Of a stretch of 64,000 nt of DNA, positions 16,816 to 26,595 are shown piece by piece. Origin of the DNA: GCA-002715885 sp045561575 (lineage in GTDB: Bacteria; Bacteroidota; Bacteroidia; Flavobacteriales; BACL11); the NCBI GenBank assembly GCA_045561575.1, contig JBJKXM010000004.1:62001-126000 (forward strand), written 5' to 3'. Positions within the stretch are counted from its first letter, which is position 1; every line of letters starts with the position of its first letter. The notes under the pieces are model-generated. The model had not been told where the DNA came from, ran no database searches, and worked only from the letters and a program-made list of their open reading frames with translations. The translations under genes were made by a program, and so were the position numbers.

Positions 16816-17880
16816 CTACATTTCATCATAATCAACATAAATACTTTCTGAAGTTGGATGAGCTTGACAAGTTAATATAAAGCCTTCTTCAACATCGTCT
16901 TCAGATAATGAATAATTCAAATCCATTGAAGCTGTTCCCTCAATAACTTTTGCTTTACACACAGAACATACTCCACCTTTACATGAAAAAGGAACATCAG
17001 CACCTGCCTCAGTTGCTGCATCTAAAATTGATTGTCCACTTGTAGATAAAGTAAATTCAAAATCATCACCATCAACACATACTGTAACATTTGAAATAAG
17101 ATCTGATTGGGAGTAATTTTCCTTTTTCTCATCGCTATTTTTAGGGGCAGAAAAAAGTTCAAATTTGATTTTACTACTATCAATTTCAATTAACTCTAAA
17201 AATTCGCTAACATTTTCAATCATATCCCCAGGACCACACATTAAAAATAAATTAGCATTTTTTAGATGAATATTTGTATCAAATAGATCTTTGAGTAATT
17301 CTCCAGAAATACGACCATTTAAGGAGCCATCAATTTTTTCCTTGGAATAAAAGTTGTAAAGATAGAAACGTTCATTGTATTTTTCTTTAAATAAATCTAT
17401 TTCTTCAGAGTACATTGTAGATGAAAATGTTCTATTACCATAAATTAAGGTAAATGTACTTGAAGGTTCATTTGTTAATACGTTTTTAATCATTGACATG
17501 ACAGGAGTAATTCCGCTACCCGCACAGATTCCAACATAATGATTACTATTTTTCGTGTCAATATCAATAAAAAAGTTGCCTGTTGGAGGCATAATATTTA
17601 AAGTATCTCCTTGATTTAAATTTGAGGTTAAAAATGTAGACATTTTACCATTTTGAACAAGCTTCACTCCTATTTCAATGCCAGATTCAGGAGATGAGGA
17701 AATAGAATAAGATCTTCTTACCATTTCATCATTAATTTTTTGTTCAACAGTAATGTATTGACCAGATTTAAATTTGAAAGTATCTGTGTCAACAGATGAC
17801 AAATCAATTTCAATATTGACGGCATCTTCAGTTAAATTTCTTATAGATTTTACAGGAACAGAAAAAAATTTATTCATCAT
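16816..17880 (-). CDS. paaE: Phenylacetyl-CoA epoxidase reductase subunit
   Basis: This 354-residue reductase feeds electrons from NAD(P)H to the PaaAC epoxidase. It has an N-terminal FAD domain with RRSYSISSSPE, an NAD domain with GICAGSGITPVMSMI, and a C-terminal plant-type [2Fe-2S] ferredoxin with the cysteines of SCKGGVCSVCKA and the distal LTCQAHP. It is divergent from paaA with 105 bases between starts, so the reductase is transcribed separately from the other subunits, unlike the E. coli paaABCDE order. Confidence 0.93.
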   Translation of the reverse strand: MMNKFFSVPVKSIRNLTEDAVNIEIDLSSVDTDTFKFKSGQYITVEQKINDEMVRRSYSISSSPESGIEIGVKLVQNGKMSTFLTSNLNQGDTLNIMPPTGNFFIDIDTKNSNHYVGICAGSGITPVMSMIKNVLTNEPSSTFTLIYGNRTFSSTMYSEEIDLFKEKYNERFYLYNFYSKEKIDGSLNGRISGELLKDLFDTNIHLKNANLFLMCGPGDMIENVSEFLELIEIDSSKIKFELFSAPKNSDEKKENYSQSDLISNVTVCVDGDDFEFTLSTSGQSILDAATEAGADVPFSCKGGVCSVCKAKVIEGTASMDLNYSLSEDDVEEGFILTCQAHPTSESIYVDYDEM

Positions 17881-17935
17881 TTTTTTTTACAAAAATAAAA
17901 TATTGAAAACTTTTTTTTGCTGAAAAAATATTAAA

Positions 17936-17966
17936 TTGATAAAATGACATATTTTCAATAAATTTG
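17936..17966 (+). promoter_or_regulatory. Promoter of the paaA operon
   Basis: A TTG -33 box (17936-17938) and TAAATTTG -7 box (17959-17966) are separated by 20 bases, the usual Bacteroidota spacing. The -7 box ends 20 bases before the paaA ATG. It is the best-formed promoter in the window and may drive the twelve-kilobase run of genes to 30149. Confidence 0.65.
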
Positions 17967-17985
17967 CAAAAACACAATATCTCCA

Positions 17986-18906
17986 ATGGAAGAAGCAATA
18001 TTTCAAGAAAAAATTAACGCAGAAAAAAAAATTGAACCAAAAGACTGGATGCCCGAAGGCTATAGAAGTCATTTAATCAGACAAATTTCTCAACATGCTC
18101 ATTCAGAAATCATTGGAATGCAACCTGAAGGAAATTGGATTACAAGAGCTCCTTCTTTAAGAGCTAAAATGATATTACTTGCAAAAGTTCAAGATGAAGC
18201 TGGTCATGGCCTTTATCTTTACAGTGCATGTGAAACTCTAGGTATAACAAGAGAAGAATTAAACCAGCAACTACACGAAGGAAAAGCAAAATATTCAAGT
18301 ATTTTTAACTATCCTACTTTAAGTTGGGCAGATATGGGTGCAATTGGCTGGTTAGTTGATGGTGCAGCTATTGTGAACCAAGTTTCTCTACAAAAGACTT
18401 CATATGGGCCATATTCAAGAGGAATGATAAAAATATGTAAAGAAGAAAGCTTTCATCAAAGACAAGGTTATGAAATTATGGCTCAAATGGCTAATGGTAC
18501 TAAAGAACAAAAAGAAATGGCTCAAGATGCTCTTAACAGATTCTGGTGGCCATCAATAATGATGTTTGGTCCTCATGATGCTGATTCTCCAAGAACTGGA
18601 AATGCCATGAAATGGAAAATAAAACGTAAAACAAATGACGAGTTGAGGCAAAGTTTTATTGACAAAACTGTTGAGCAAGCTGAATTAATTGGACTTAAAA
18701 TTCCAGATCCTGACTTAAAATGGAATGAAGAAAAAGGTTCATATGACTTTGGGGAAATTGATTGGGAGGAATTTTGGAATGTTGTTAATGGAAATGGACC
18801 TTGTAATGAACAAAGGCTAGACCATCATAAAAAAGCACATAATGAAGGAGAATGGGTAAGAGATGCAGCTAGAGCTTATTCACAAAAACAAACTACAAAT
18901 GAATAA
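17986..18906 (+). CDS. paaA: 1,2-phenylacetyl-CoA epoxidase, catalytic subunit A
   Basis: This 306-residue di-iron oxygenase subunit makes ring-1,2-epoxyphenylacetyl-CoA. The ferritin-like fold shows the iron-binding helices: IGMQPEGNWI with its upstream Glu, KVQDEAGHG (ExxH type) and CKEESFHQRQG (second ExxH-type pair). Length matches PaaA. It is the first gene of a closely packed operon; paaB begins within its last codons. Confidence 0.95.
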   Translation: MEEAIFQEKINAEKKIEPKDWMPEGYRSHLIRQISQHAHSEIIGMQPEGNWITRAPSLRAKMILLAKVQDEAGHGLYLYSACETLGITREELNQQLHEGKAKYSSIFNYPTLSWADMGAIGWLVDGAAIVNQVSLQKTSYGPYSRGMIKICKEESFHQRQGYEIMAQMANGTKEQKEMAQDALNRFWWPSIMMFGPHDADSPRTGNAMKWKIKRKTNDELRQSFIDKTVEQAELIGLKIPDPDLKWNEEKGSYDFGEIDWEEFWNVVNGNGPCNEQRLDHHKKAHNEGEWVRDAARAYSQKQTTNE

Positions 18907-19183
18907 AGCTGCTACAATTTGGGAAGTATTTATACAAAGTAAAAACGGGCTTGCTCACAAACATGTTGGAAATGTTCATGCTGAAGATAAAGAAATGGCA
19001 CTTCAAAATGCTAGAGATTTATATACAAGAAGAAATGAAGGGTCATGTATTTGGGTAGTTAAATCAGAGCATATTGTATCTTCTGTTCCTGAAGATGAAG
19101 AATCATTTTTTGACCCTTCAAATGATAAGGTTTATAGGCATCCAACCTTCTATAATCTTCCTGATGGAGTCAAACACATTTAG
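18899..19183 (+). CDS. paaB: 1,2-phenylacetyl-CoA epoxidase subunit B
   Basis: The 94-residue protein starts at MNKAATIWEVFIQSKNG, overlapping paaA by 8 bases; the open frame starts 36 bases earlier but those residues are out of family. HVGNVHAEDKEMALQNARDLYTRR and the C-terminal HPTFYNLPDGVKHI are typical of PaaB. It is a small non-catalytic subunit that bridges PaaAC heterodimers. paaC follows with no gap. Confidence 0.95.
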   Translation: MNKAATIWEVFIQSKNGLAHKHVGNVHAEDKEMALQNARDLYTRRNEGSCIWVVKSEHIVSSVPEDEESFFDPSNDKVYRHPTFYNLPDGVKHI

Positions 19184-19930
19184 ATGCAAGATTTAGAAAA
19201 ATACATTTTAAGAATAGCAGACAGCTCATTAATTCTTTCCCACAGATTATCTGAATGGTGCTCAAAAGGTCCAACACTAGAAGAAGATATTGCTATTTCA
19301 AACATCTCTCTTGATTTACTAGGCCGAGCTAATTCACTTTTAGAGTACTGCGCAAAAGTTAATGGAAATAAGTCAGCTGATGACTTGGCTTTCAAAAGAG
19401 ATGAAAGAGAATTTTATAACTTTCAAATTTGCGAGCTTGAAAATGGTCATTTTGGAGACACAATTATTAGACAATTTTTATTTGATAGTTATGCCTCTTT
19501 ATTTTTTAAGAAATTAAGTGAAAGTAAAGATGAAACATTAAGTGCAATTGCATTAAAATCCATTAAAGAAATAAATTATCATTTAAGACATTCTAGTAAT
19601 TGGGTTATTAGGCTTGGAGATGGAACTAAATTAAGTAAAGAAAAAATTCAAGATTCATTAAATAAAATTTGGAAGTATACTGGAGAATTTTTTGAAATGG
19701 ATGAATTAGATAATGAAATGCTAAAAAAACAAATTGGAGTAGATAATAAAGAACTTAAAAATCAATGGGATATAATTGTTAATGAAACTTTAGAAAAAGC
19801 TAAGTTAAATAGACCTAAAGATGGTTTCATGATGACAGGAAGTAAAAAAGGTATTCATACAGAACTTTTAGGTAAAATCCTTAGTGAGATGCAATATATC
19901 CCAAGAGCATATCCTGATGCAAAATGGTAA
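19184..19930 (+). CDS. paaC: 1,2-phenylacetyl-CoA epoxidase subunit C
   Basis: This 248-residue structural partner of PaaA is ferritin-like but lacks a full di-iron site. ILSHRLSEWCSKGPTLEEDIAISNISLDLLG and the later EINYHLRHSSNWVIRLGDGT are typical PaaC sequence. The start directly follows the paaB stop, and the 3' end overlaps paaD by 14 bases. Confidence 0.95.
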   Translation: MQDLEKYILRIADSSLILSHRLSEWCSKGPTLEEDIAISNISLDLLGRANSLLEYCAKVNGNKSADDLAFKRDEREFYNFQICELENGHFGDTIIRQFLFDSYASLFFKKLSESKDETLSAIALKSIKEINYHLRHSSNWVIRLGDGTKLSKEKIQDSLNKIWKYTGEFFEMDELDNEMLKKQIGVDNKELKNQWDIIVNETLEKAKLNRPKDGFMMTGSKKGIHTELLGKILSEMQYIPRAYPDAKW

Positions 19931-20369
19931 TATAGATAAAATTTGGAATATATTAGAATCTGTTCCTGACCCCGAAATACCTGTTATTTCAGTTGTTGAG
20001 CTTGGTGTTATAAGAAAAGTTGAATTTTTTGAAAATAACTATATTATTTCTGTTACTCCAACATATTCAGGTTGCCCTGCCGTAAAGACATTCCAAGATG
20101 ATATAAAAGCTCAACTAAGAGAAAATAACATTCATAATTTTCATCTTGAAATTGTCTATAAACCAGCATGGACTACTGATTGGATGACAAGTAAAACAAA
20201 ACAAAAATTAAAAGACTATGGCATATCTCCACCAGAGAAAACCATTGAATGTCCACAATGCAATTCAACTAATATTGAGCTGATTAGTGAATTTGGTGCA
20301 ACTGCTTGTAAATCTATGCATAAATGTGTTGATTGTTTAGAACCTTTTGAACATTTCAAATGTATATAG
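19917..20369 (+). CDS. paaD: Phenylacetyl-CoA epoxidase maturation protein PaaD
   Basis: From ATG 19917 the protein has 150 residues. The MIP18/DUF59 domain (VPDPEIPVISVVELGVI, TPTYSGCPAVK) is followed by a zinc ribbon with paired cysteines (ECPQCNS and KCVDCLEPF). PaaD is thought to help assemble iron-sulfur or di-iron centres of the epoxidase complex. The frame opens 33 bases earlier, inside paaC, but the family N-terminus fits 19917. A gap of 51 bases separates it from paaG. Confidence 0.93.
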   Translation: MQNGNIDKIWNILESVPDPEIPVISVVELGVIRKVEFFENNYIISVTPTYSGCPAVKTFQDDIKAQLRENNIHNFHLEIVYKPAWTTDWMTSKTKQKLKDYGISPPEKTIECPQCNSTNIELISEFGATACKSMHKCVDCLEPFEHFKCI

Positions 20370-20420
20370 GAACGTTTTAAGGCTCATTTATTATTTTTAC
20401 AAAGGATTAAATCATACGAA

Positions 20421-21191
20421 ATGATTATAAAAGAAATAAAAAATCAAATAGCTTTTCTAAAATTTGATCGACCCGATAAATACCATTCATTTATTAAAGA
20501 GATGGCTTTTGATTTACAAGAAAAGTTAGATGAATGTAAAAATGATGATAACATAAGATGTATTGTGATAACAGCTGAAGGTAAAGCTTTTTGTGCTGGT
20601 CAAGATTTGTCTGAAGCTACTAATCCTAATGGTCCTTCATTAGAAACAATTGTCAATACTCATTATAATCCAATAGTAAGAAAAATTCGCAGTATTGAAA
20701 AACCAATAATTGCAGCTGTTAATGGAGTCGCAGCTGGTGCAGGTGCATCTATAGCACTATGTTGCGATATAGTATTAGCAAAAAAAAGTGCTGTTTTTGT
20801 TCAAGCCTTTAGTAAAATTGGTTTAATTCCAGATAGCGCTGCTACTTTTTTTCTGCCTAGAATTATAGGATTGCAAAAAGCTGCGGGATTAATGATGACA
20901 GCAGAACCAATTTCAGCTGAAGAAGCTTGCAAAATAGGAATGATATATAAAGCTTTTGATGATGACAAGTTTGAAAGTGAGGTGCAAAAACTTGCTGAAA
21001 AACTTAGTCAAATGCCTACAAAAGGGATTGGATTAACAAAAAGACTACTTAATAAATCATTAACGAGTAATCTAAACGAACAGCTAGAAAAAGAATTAGA
21101 TTATCAAATCATTGCTGGACAAACAAATGATTTCAAAGAAGGTGTTAGTGCATTTTTAGAAAAAAGAAAACCAAATTTTAAAGGAAATTAG
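20421..21191 (+). CDS. paaG: Ring-1,2-epoxyphenylacetyl-CoA isomerase (crotonase family)
   Basis: This 256-residue crotonase converts the epoxide to the seven-membered oxepin-CoA. The oxyanion-hole segments AFCAGQDLSE and VNGVAAGAGASIAL are present, and the sequence NTHYNPIVRKIRS, QAFSKIGLIPDSAAT with its Asp is closer to PaaG than to PaaF. It ends exactly where paaH starts. A second crotonase lies at 27339. Confidence 0.9.
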   Translation: MIIKEIKNQIAFLKFDRPDKYHSFIKEMAFDLQEKLDECKNDDNIRCIVITAEGKAFCAGQDLSEATNPNGPSLETIVNTHYNPIVRKIRSIEKPIIAAVNGVAAGAGASIALCCDIVLAKKSAVFVQAFSKIGLIPDSAATFFLPRIIGLQKAAGLMMTAEPISAEEACKIGMIYKAFDDDKFESEVQKLAEKLSQMPTKGIGLTKRLLNKSLTSNLNEQLEKELDYQIIAGQTNDFKEGVSAFLEKRKPNFKGN

Positions 21192-22343
21192 ATGACAATA
21201 GGAATTATAGGCTCAGGAACAATGGGTATTAGTATTGCTCATTTTACTTCATTAAAAAATCATAAAACAGTAGTTTATGATTCATCCAAAAAAGCATTAA
21301 CTAAATCTCAAGAAGGTTTAGATAAATTATTAGACAAACTTCATGCTAAGGATAAATATTCAAAAGAAGATATTAATAAAATAAAAAGCAATCTAAAGTT
21401 TACAAACAAAATAGAAGATCTAAAAAATTCTGAACTATTAATAGAAGCAATAATTGAAAATTTAGAAATTAAAAAAGAGGTTTTCTCTGAAATTGAAAAA
21501 ATAGTAAGTAAAGAATGTATTATTGCCTCAAATACCTCATCATTATCAATTACGGCACTTGCAAGTTCATTAAATTTAAATAATAGATTCATTGGACTAC
21601 ACTTTTTCAATCCTGCAAATCTAATGCCACTAGTTGAGGTTATTCCAGCAATTCAAACATCTGAAAAAACAATCAAGAATTCTCAAGACCTTTTAAGAGA
21701 AATGGGTAAGGTTGTTGTTACTGCAAAAGATACACCAGGTTTTATTGTAAACAGAGTAGCTAGACCTTTTTACGGAGAAGCAATAAGAATATATGAAGAA
21801 GGTATTGCCAATTTTGCTACAATAGATTGGGCATTAAAAGAATTTGGAGGGTTTAAAATGGGTCCATTTGAACTTATGGATTTTATTGGTAATGACATTA
21901 ACTATACAGTTACAGAAACCGTTTTTAAAGAATTTTATTTTGACCCAAGATACAAGCCTTCATTTACCCAAAAAAAATTAAAAGAAGCTGGATATTATGG
22001 TAGAAAAAGTGGAATAGGTTTTTATAATTATAAAAATGAAGAACCAAAGGAAATAAACAAAAACAGAGAGTTAGCTAAAAAAATAGTTTTAAGAATTTTA
22101 TCAATGTTAATTAATGAAGCTGCAGATGCACTTTATCTAAACATAGCTTCCAAAGAAGATATTGATTTAGCTATGACAAAAGGTGTTAATTATCCAAAAG
22201 GTTTACTTTATTGGGCTGACGAAATTGGAATAGAAACAGTACATACAACTTTAGTTTCACTTAAAAATAAATACAGTGAAGATAGATACAGGCCGTCCCC
22301 AATATTCCAAAATATGTTAAATCAAAACAAAAAATTTTATTAA
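21192..22343 (+). CDS. paaH: 3-hydroxyadipyl-CoA dehydrogenase
   Basis: This 383-residue 3-hydroxyacyl-CoA dehydrogenase has the NAD-binding GSGTMGISIAH near the N-terminus, the catalytic-region IGLHFFNPANLMPLVEV and the duplicated C-terminal helical domain (GFKMGPFELMDFIGND). It oxidises 3-hydroxyadipyl-CoA in the lower phenylacetate pathway. The substrate is inferred from the operon. The stop overlaps the next start as TAATG. Confidence 0.9.
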   Translation: MTIGIIGSGTMGISIAHFTSLKNHKTVVYDSSKKALTKSQEGLDKLLDKLHAKDKYSKEDINKIKSNLKFTNKIEDLKNSELLIEAIIENLEIKKEVFSEIEKIVSKECIIASNTSSLSITALASSLNLNNRFIGLHFFNPANLMPLVEVIPAIQTSEKTIKNSQDLLREMGKVVVTAKDTPGFIVNRVARPFYGEAIRIYEEGIANFATIDWALKEFGGFKMGPFELMDFIGNDINYTVTETVFKEFYFDPRYKPSFTQKKLKEAGYYGRKSGIGFYNYKNEEPKEINKNRELAKKIVLRILSMLINEAADALYLNIASKEDIDLAMTKGVNYPKGLLYWADEIGIETVHTTLVSLKNKYSEDRYRPSPIFQNMLNQNKKFY

Positions 22344-22753
22344 TGTTATCTCCCTCTGATATAGTTAATAAAATGATGAGCAAGGATGCTTTTAGTAAGT
22401 GGCTTGGAATTAAAATATTAAAAATAGAAAAAGGATATTGTCAACTGGAAATGAAAATTTCTGAAAGTATGACTAATGGATTTCAAATAGCACATGGAGG
22501 AATATGTTATTCATTGGCAGATAGTGCACTTGCTTTCGCTTCTAACTCTCATGGTAAAATGGCATTATCAATAGAAACATCTATATCTCACACCAAAAAA
22601 GTAAAGCTAAATGATACTTTAATAGCTGAAACAGAAGAATTAAATTTAAATACAAAAACTGGATTGTATAATATTAAAATTAAAAATCAGAACTCGGAGG
22701 AAATAGCCTTCTTTAAAGGAACAGTATATTTTTCTGATAAGATTTGGAAATAA
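22343..22753 (+). CDS. paaI: Hotdog-fold acyl-CoA thioesterase PaaI
   Basis: This 136-residue hotdog thioesterase has the PaaI signature NGFQIAHGGICYSLADSA. PaaI hydrolyses hydroxyphenylacetyl-CoA and related dead-end thioesters and so frees trapped CoA. Its start overlaps the paaH stop, and paaJ follows after 8 bases. Confidence 0.9.
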   Translation: MLSPSDIVNKMMSKDAFSKWLGIKILKIEKGYCQLEMKISESMTNGFQIAHGGICYSLADSALAFASNSHGKMALSIETSISHTKKVKLNDTLIAETEELNLNTKTGLYNIKIKNQNSEEIAFFKGTVYFSDKIWK

Positions 22754-22761
22754 AAAATTAA

Positions 22762-23964
22762 ATGAACACATATATAATTGATGCTATACGAACTCCAATA
22801 GGAAATTTTGGAGGAACATTAAAAGATGTAAGGACTGATGATCTCGCTGCAATTCCAATAAAAGAACTAATAAAGAGAACAAAGATTAATCCTGAAAAAA
22901 TTAATGACGTTATTTTGGGTTGTGCAAATCAGGCTGGAGAGGATAATAGAAATATTGCAAGAATGGCATTATTATTGGCTGGACTACCTTTTAGTGTTCC
23001 AGGAGAAACAGTAAATAGACTATGTGCATCTGGAATGTCAGCTATCATTAATGCTCATAGAGCAATTAAATCTGGAGATGGGGATCTTTTTATTGCTGGA
23101 GGAATAGAAAACATGACAAGAGGACCATGGGTTTTTTCAAAAGCTTCAAAAGCATTTGGAAGAGATTCTCAAATGTTTGATTCATCTTTTGGATGGCGTT
23201 TTATAAATCCCAAGATGAAAGAATTATATGGTACCGATGGAATGGGAACAACTGCTGAGAATCTTGCTGAAAAATTTAATATTTCAAGAGAAGATCAAGA
23301 TCTTTTTGCATATAATTCACAAAAAAAAGCTTTTAGTGCCCAATCTTCTGGCAGATTTAGTGAAGAAATTGTAACTGTTAGCATTCCACAAAGAAAAAAA
23401 GAACCAATTCTCTTTAAAGATGATGAATTTATTAAAGGAAATACATCTCTCGAAGTACTTGCTAAACTTAGAACAGCATTTAAAAAAGAAGGAGGAACAG
23501 TAACTGCTGGTAATGCTTCAGGACTAAATGATGGGGCTGCTGCTATGTTATTAGCTTCAGATAAAGGAATTAAAGAAAATAACCTCTCTCCTATGGCAAA
23601 AATTTTAAGTTCAGCAGTTATTGGTGTTGAACCTAGAATAATGGGGATAGGTCCAGTTGAGGCTTCAAATATTGCTTTAAAAAGAGCTGGATTATCATTA
23701 GATGATATAGATATAATTGAGTTAAATGAAGCATTCTCTGCACAGGCTTTAGCTTGTATAAGATCTTGGGGATTAAAAGATGATGATTCTAGAATTAATC
23801 CAAATGGGGGTGCAATAGCACTTGGACATCCATTGGGGGTAAGTGGTACAAGAATAGTTCAAACAGCTGCGCTTGAGCTTCAAAAACAAAATAAAAAATA
23901 TGCATTAATTACAATGTGTATCGGAGTAGGTCAAGGATATGCAACTGTAATAGAAAAAGTATAA
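22762..23964 (+). CDS. paaJ: 3-oxoadipyl-CoA/3-oxo-5,6-dehydrosuberyl-CoA thiolase
   Basis: This 400-residue thiolase carries the acylated Cys88 in NRLCASGMSAI, the His of GGAIALGHPLGVSG and the second Cys of MCIGVGQGYA. It makes the two thiolytic cuts giving acetyl-CoA and succinyl-CoA. Substrate is taken from the operon; the protein alone could be called pcaF or a general acetyl-CoA acyltransferase. Confidence 0.9.
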   Translation: MNTYIIDAIRTPIGNFGGTLKDVRTDDLAAIPIKELIKRTKINPEKINDVILGCANQAGEDNRNIARMALLLAGLPFSVPGETVNRLCASGMSAIINAHRAIKSGDGDLFIAGGIENMTRGPWVFSKASKAFGRDSQMFDSSFGWRFINPKMKELYGTDGMGTTAENLAEKFNISREDQDLFAYNSQKKAFSAQSSGRFSEEIVTVSIPQRKKEPILFKDDEFIKGNTSLEVLAKLRTAFKKEGGTVTAGNASGLNDGAAAMLLASDKGIKENNLSPMAKILSSAVIGVEPRIMGIGPVEASNIALKRAGLSLDDIDIIELNEAFSAQALACIRSWGLKDDDSRINPNGGAIALGHPLGVSGTRIVQTAALELQKQNKKYALITMCIGVGQGYATVIEKV

Positions 23965-23965
23965 T

Positions 23966-24559
23966 ATGATTTATGAATTTAATGGGTATACTCCTGTAAT
24001 TGATCCATCTTCTTATATTCACAAAGAAGCTACTATTATTGGTAACGTAATAATTGGTAAAAACGTTTATGTAGGCCCAGGGGCATCAATAAGGGGTGAT
24101 TGGGGTAAAATTACTATTATGGATGGATGTAACGTACAAGATAATTGTACTATTCATATTTTTCCTGGAAAGGATGTAATACTTGAAGAAAATGCTCACA
24201 TTGGACATGGAGCAATAATTCATGGAAGTCATATTGGAAAAAATACTTTAATTGGAATGAACTCAGTAATAATGGACGATGTAATAATTGGTGAAGAATG
24301 TATTATTGGAGCTTTATGTTTTGTTAAAGGTGAAATGAAAATTCCTAAAAGAAAAATTGTTGTAGGAAACCCTGCAGTAATAAAAGGAGAAGTTACTGAT
24401 AATATGCTTGAATGGAAAAAACAAGGCACTAAACTTTATCAAAAATTACCTGATGAATGTAAAAATTTAATGTCAGAATGTAATCCACTTAGCAAAAAAG
24501 AAAAAAACAGAAAAGAAAAGCAAAAAATATCTTTTAAAACTTGGAAAAAAACAAAATGA
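23966..24559 (+). CDS. paaY: PaaY-type gamma-carbonic-anhydrase-like hexapeptide protein
   Basis: The 197-residue protein is a left-handed beta-helix: repeats such as IIGNVIIGKNVYVGPGASIRGD, AHIGHGAIIHGSHIG and MDDVIIGEECIIGA, with spaced histidines for a metal site. PaaY thioesterases help salvage CoA esters in phenylacetate degradation. The C-terminal tail is lysine-rich. It overlaps paaZ by four bases (ATGA). Confidence 0.85.
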   Translation: MIYEFNGYTPVIDPSSYIHKEATIIGNVIIGKNVYVGPGASIRGDWGKITIMDGCNVQDNCTIHIFPGKDVILEENAHIGHGAIIHGSHIGKNTLIGMNSVIMDDVIIGEECIIGALCFVKGEMKIPKRKIVVGNPAVIKGEVTDNMLEWKKQGTKLYQKLPDECKNLMSECNPLSKKEKNRKEKQKISFKTWKKTK

Positions 24560-26595
24560 AAAATTACGAGAATTATGTATTAGGAAGTTGGATTAAAGGA
24601 GATGGAGATTTTAAATCACTACATAATGCAATTACAGGAAAAATCATAGGACAAGCTTCAACCAAAGGACTTGATTTTAAAGATATTTTAAATTATGCAA
24701 GAAACGTTGGTGGACCTAATTTAAGAAAAATGACTTTTCAAGAAAGAGGTTTAATGCTTAAAAAGCTTGCTCTTCATTTACATGCAAAAAAAAATCTATT
24801 TTATCCAATTAGCTATTTAAGCGGTGCAACAAAAATTGACTCATGGATTGATATTGAAGGAGGTATAGGTAATCTTTTTACTAATGCTTCTTTAAGAAGA
24901 CAATTTCCAGATCTCCCATTTCACGTTGAAGGAAATGCTGCAGGACTTTCCAAAAATGGATCTTTTATTGGTCACCACATCATGGTTCCTAAGCAGGGAG
25001 CTGCTATACATATAAATGCATTTAATTTCCCAATTTGGGGAATGCTTGAGAAGATAGCTGTGAATTTAATGGCAGGAATGCCAGCAATCATTAAGCCTGC
25101 AACTATAACATGCTATTTAACTAATGTTATGTTTGAAGAAATAATAAATTCAAAAATTCTTCCTGAAGGAAGCTTACAACTTATTTGTGGAAGTGCAAGA
25201 GGAATTCTTGATCATATTTCATCAGAAGATGTTGTTACATTTACCGGAAGCGCATCTACAGGAAAAAAATTAAAATCTCACCCAAATATTGTTGATAAAG
25301 CTGTTCCATTTAACATGGAAGCAGATTCTTTAAACTGCTCAGTTCTTGGAAAAGATTCTATTCCAGGGACAGCTGATTTTGATATTTTTATAAAAGAGGT
25401 TTTAAAAGAAATGACCGTAAAAGCTGGTCAAAAATGTACAGCAATTAGAAGAATTATTGTTCCAAGTGAATTAGTGAATGATGTAAATAAAGCACTATCA
25501 TTAAAACTATCTAAAACTAGTATTGGAGATCCTCAAGTTGAAGGTGTAAGAATGGGAAGTCTAGCTGGTAAAGAACAAGTTGAAGAAGTATCTGAAAAAA
25601 TTAATCAACTAAGCAATTCTCAAAAAATCATATTCCAAAAAAATCTTGAGCTAGTTGGAGTAGAAAATGAAGATGGCGCTTTTATATCTCCTACTCTATT
25701 TTTAAATGAAAAACCATTTCAAAATACAGATTGTCATGATATTGAGGCATTTGGTCCAGTAGCTACTATAATGCCCTATGATAATTTAGATGAAGCTATA
25801 GAACTTAGTAGGATGGGGAAAGGTTCATTAGTATCTTCAATTATTACAAATGATATGAAAACTGCTAATGAATTTGTTTTAGGTGCTGCCAGCTTGCATG
25901 GAAGAATTTTAGTGTTAAATGAATCTTGTGCAAAAGAAAGTACTGGTCATGGATCTCCAATGCCACTACTTACCCATGGTGGTCCTGGACGAGCAGGAGG
26001 AGGTGAAGAAATGGGGGGTATAAGGGGAATAAAACATTATCTTCAAAGAACAGCTATTCAGGGTCATCCAACAACAATAACTGCAATAACAAAACAATAT
26101 CAAGTAGGTGCAAAACAAAATACTAAAGGTCCACATGTGTTTTACAAACATTTTGATGAAATAGAAATAGGAGACACTGTAATAACTGAAAAACATACTG
26201 TAACTCTTGATGATATTGAAAATTTTGCAGATCTAAGTGGAGATAAGTTTTATGCACATATGGATGAAAATTCACTTGAAGACACTATCTTTACGGAAAG
26301 AGTTGCTCATGGATATTTTATCATGTCTAAAGCAGCTGGATTATTTGTTAAGCCTGAAAAGGGTCCGGTTCTTTTAAATTATGGAATTGATGAATGTAGA
26401 TTTACCAAACCTGTATACCCTGGAATGACAATTGGAGTAAAATTTACAGCAAAAGAAAAAATAGTGCAAGAAAAAAAAGAAGATGAAAATTTTGAAAAAG
26501 GAATTGTAAAGTTTTTAGTTGATGTTTATGATGATGAAAATGAAACCGTAATGCTTGCAACTATATTAACAATGGTTAAAAAAAATAAAATATGA
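24556..26595 (+). CDS. paaZ: Bifunctional oxepin-CoA hydrolase/semialdehyde dehydrogenase
   Basis: The 679-residue fusion opens the oxepin ring and oxidises the resulting semialdehyde. The aldehyde dehydrogenase part has Glu255 (NMEADSLNC) and Cys294 (AGQKCTAIRR), each one off the E. coli positions. The C-terminal MaoC-type hotdog domain has Asp563 and His568 (SGDKFYAHMDE), then RVAHGYFIMS. All catalytic residues are kept. Start 24556 was chosen because MKNYENYVLGSW fits the family. It overlaps the next gene by four bases. Confidence 0.94.
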   Translation: MKNYENYVLGSWIKGDGDFKSLHNAITGKIIGQASTKGLDFKDILNYARNVGGPNLRKMTFQERGLMLKKLALHLHAKKNLFYPISYLSGATKIDSWIDIEGGIGNLFTNASLRRQFPDLPFHVEGNAAGLSKNGSFIGHHIMVPKQGAAIHINAFNFPIWGMLEKIAVNLMAGMPAIIKPATITCYLTNVMFEEIINSKILPEGSLQLICGSARGILDHISSEDVVTFTGSASTGKKLKSHPNIVDKAVPFNMEADSLNCSVLGKDSIPGTADFDIFIKEVLKEMTVKAGQKCTAIRRIIVPSELVNDVNKALSLKLSKTSIGDPQVEGVRMGSLAGKEQVEEVSEKINQLSNSQKIIFQKNLELVGVENEDGAFISPTLFLNEKPFQNTDCHDIEAFGPVATIMPYDNLDEAIELSRMGKGSLVSSIITNDMKTANEFVLGAASLHGRILVLNESCAKESTGHGSPMPLLTHGGPGRAGGGEEMGGIRGIKHYLQRTAIQGHPTTITAITKQYQVGAKQNTKGPHVFYKHFDEIEIGDTVITEKHTVTLDDIENFADLSGDKFYAHMDENSLEDTIFTERVAHGYFIMSKAAGLFVKPEKGPVLLNYGIDECRFTKPVYPGMTIGVKFTAKEKIVQEKKEDENFEKGIVKFLVDVYDDENETVMLATILTMVKKNKI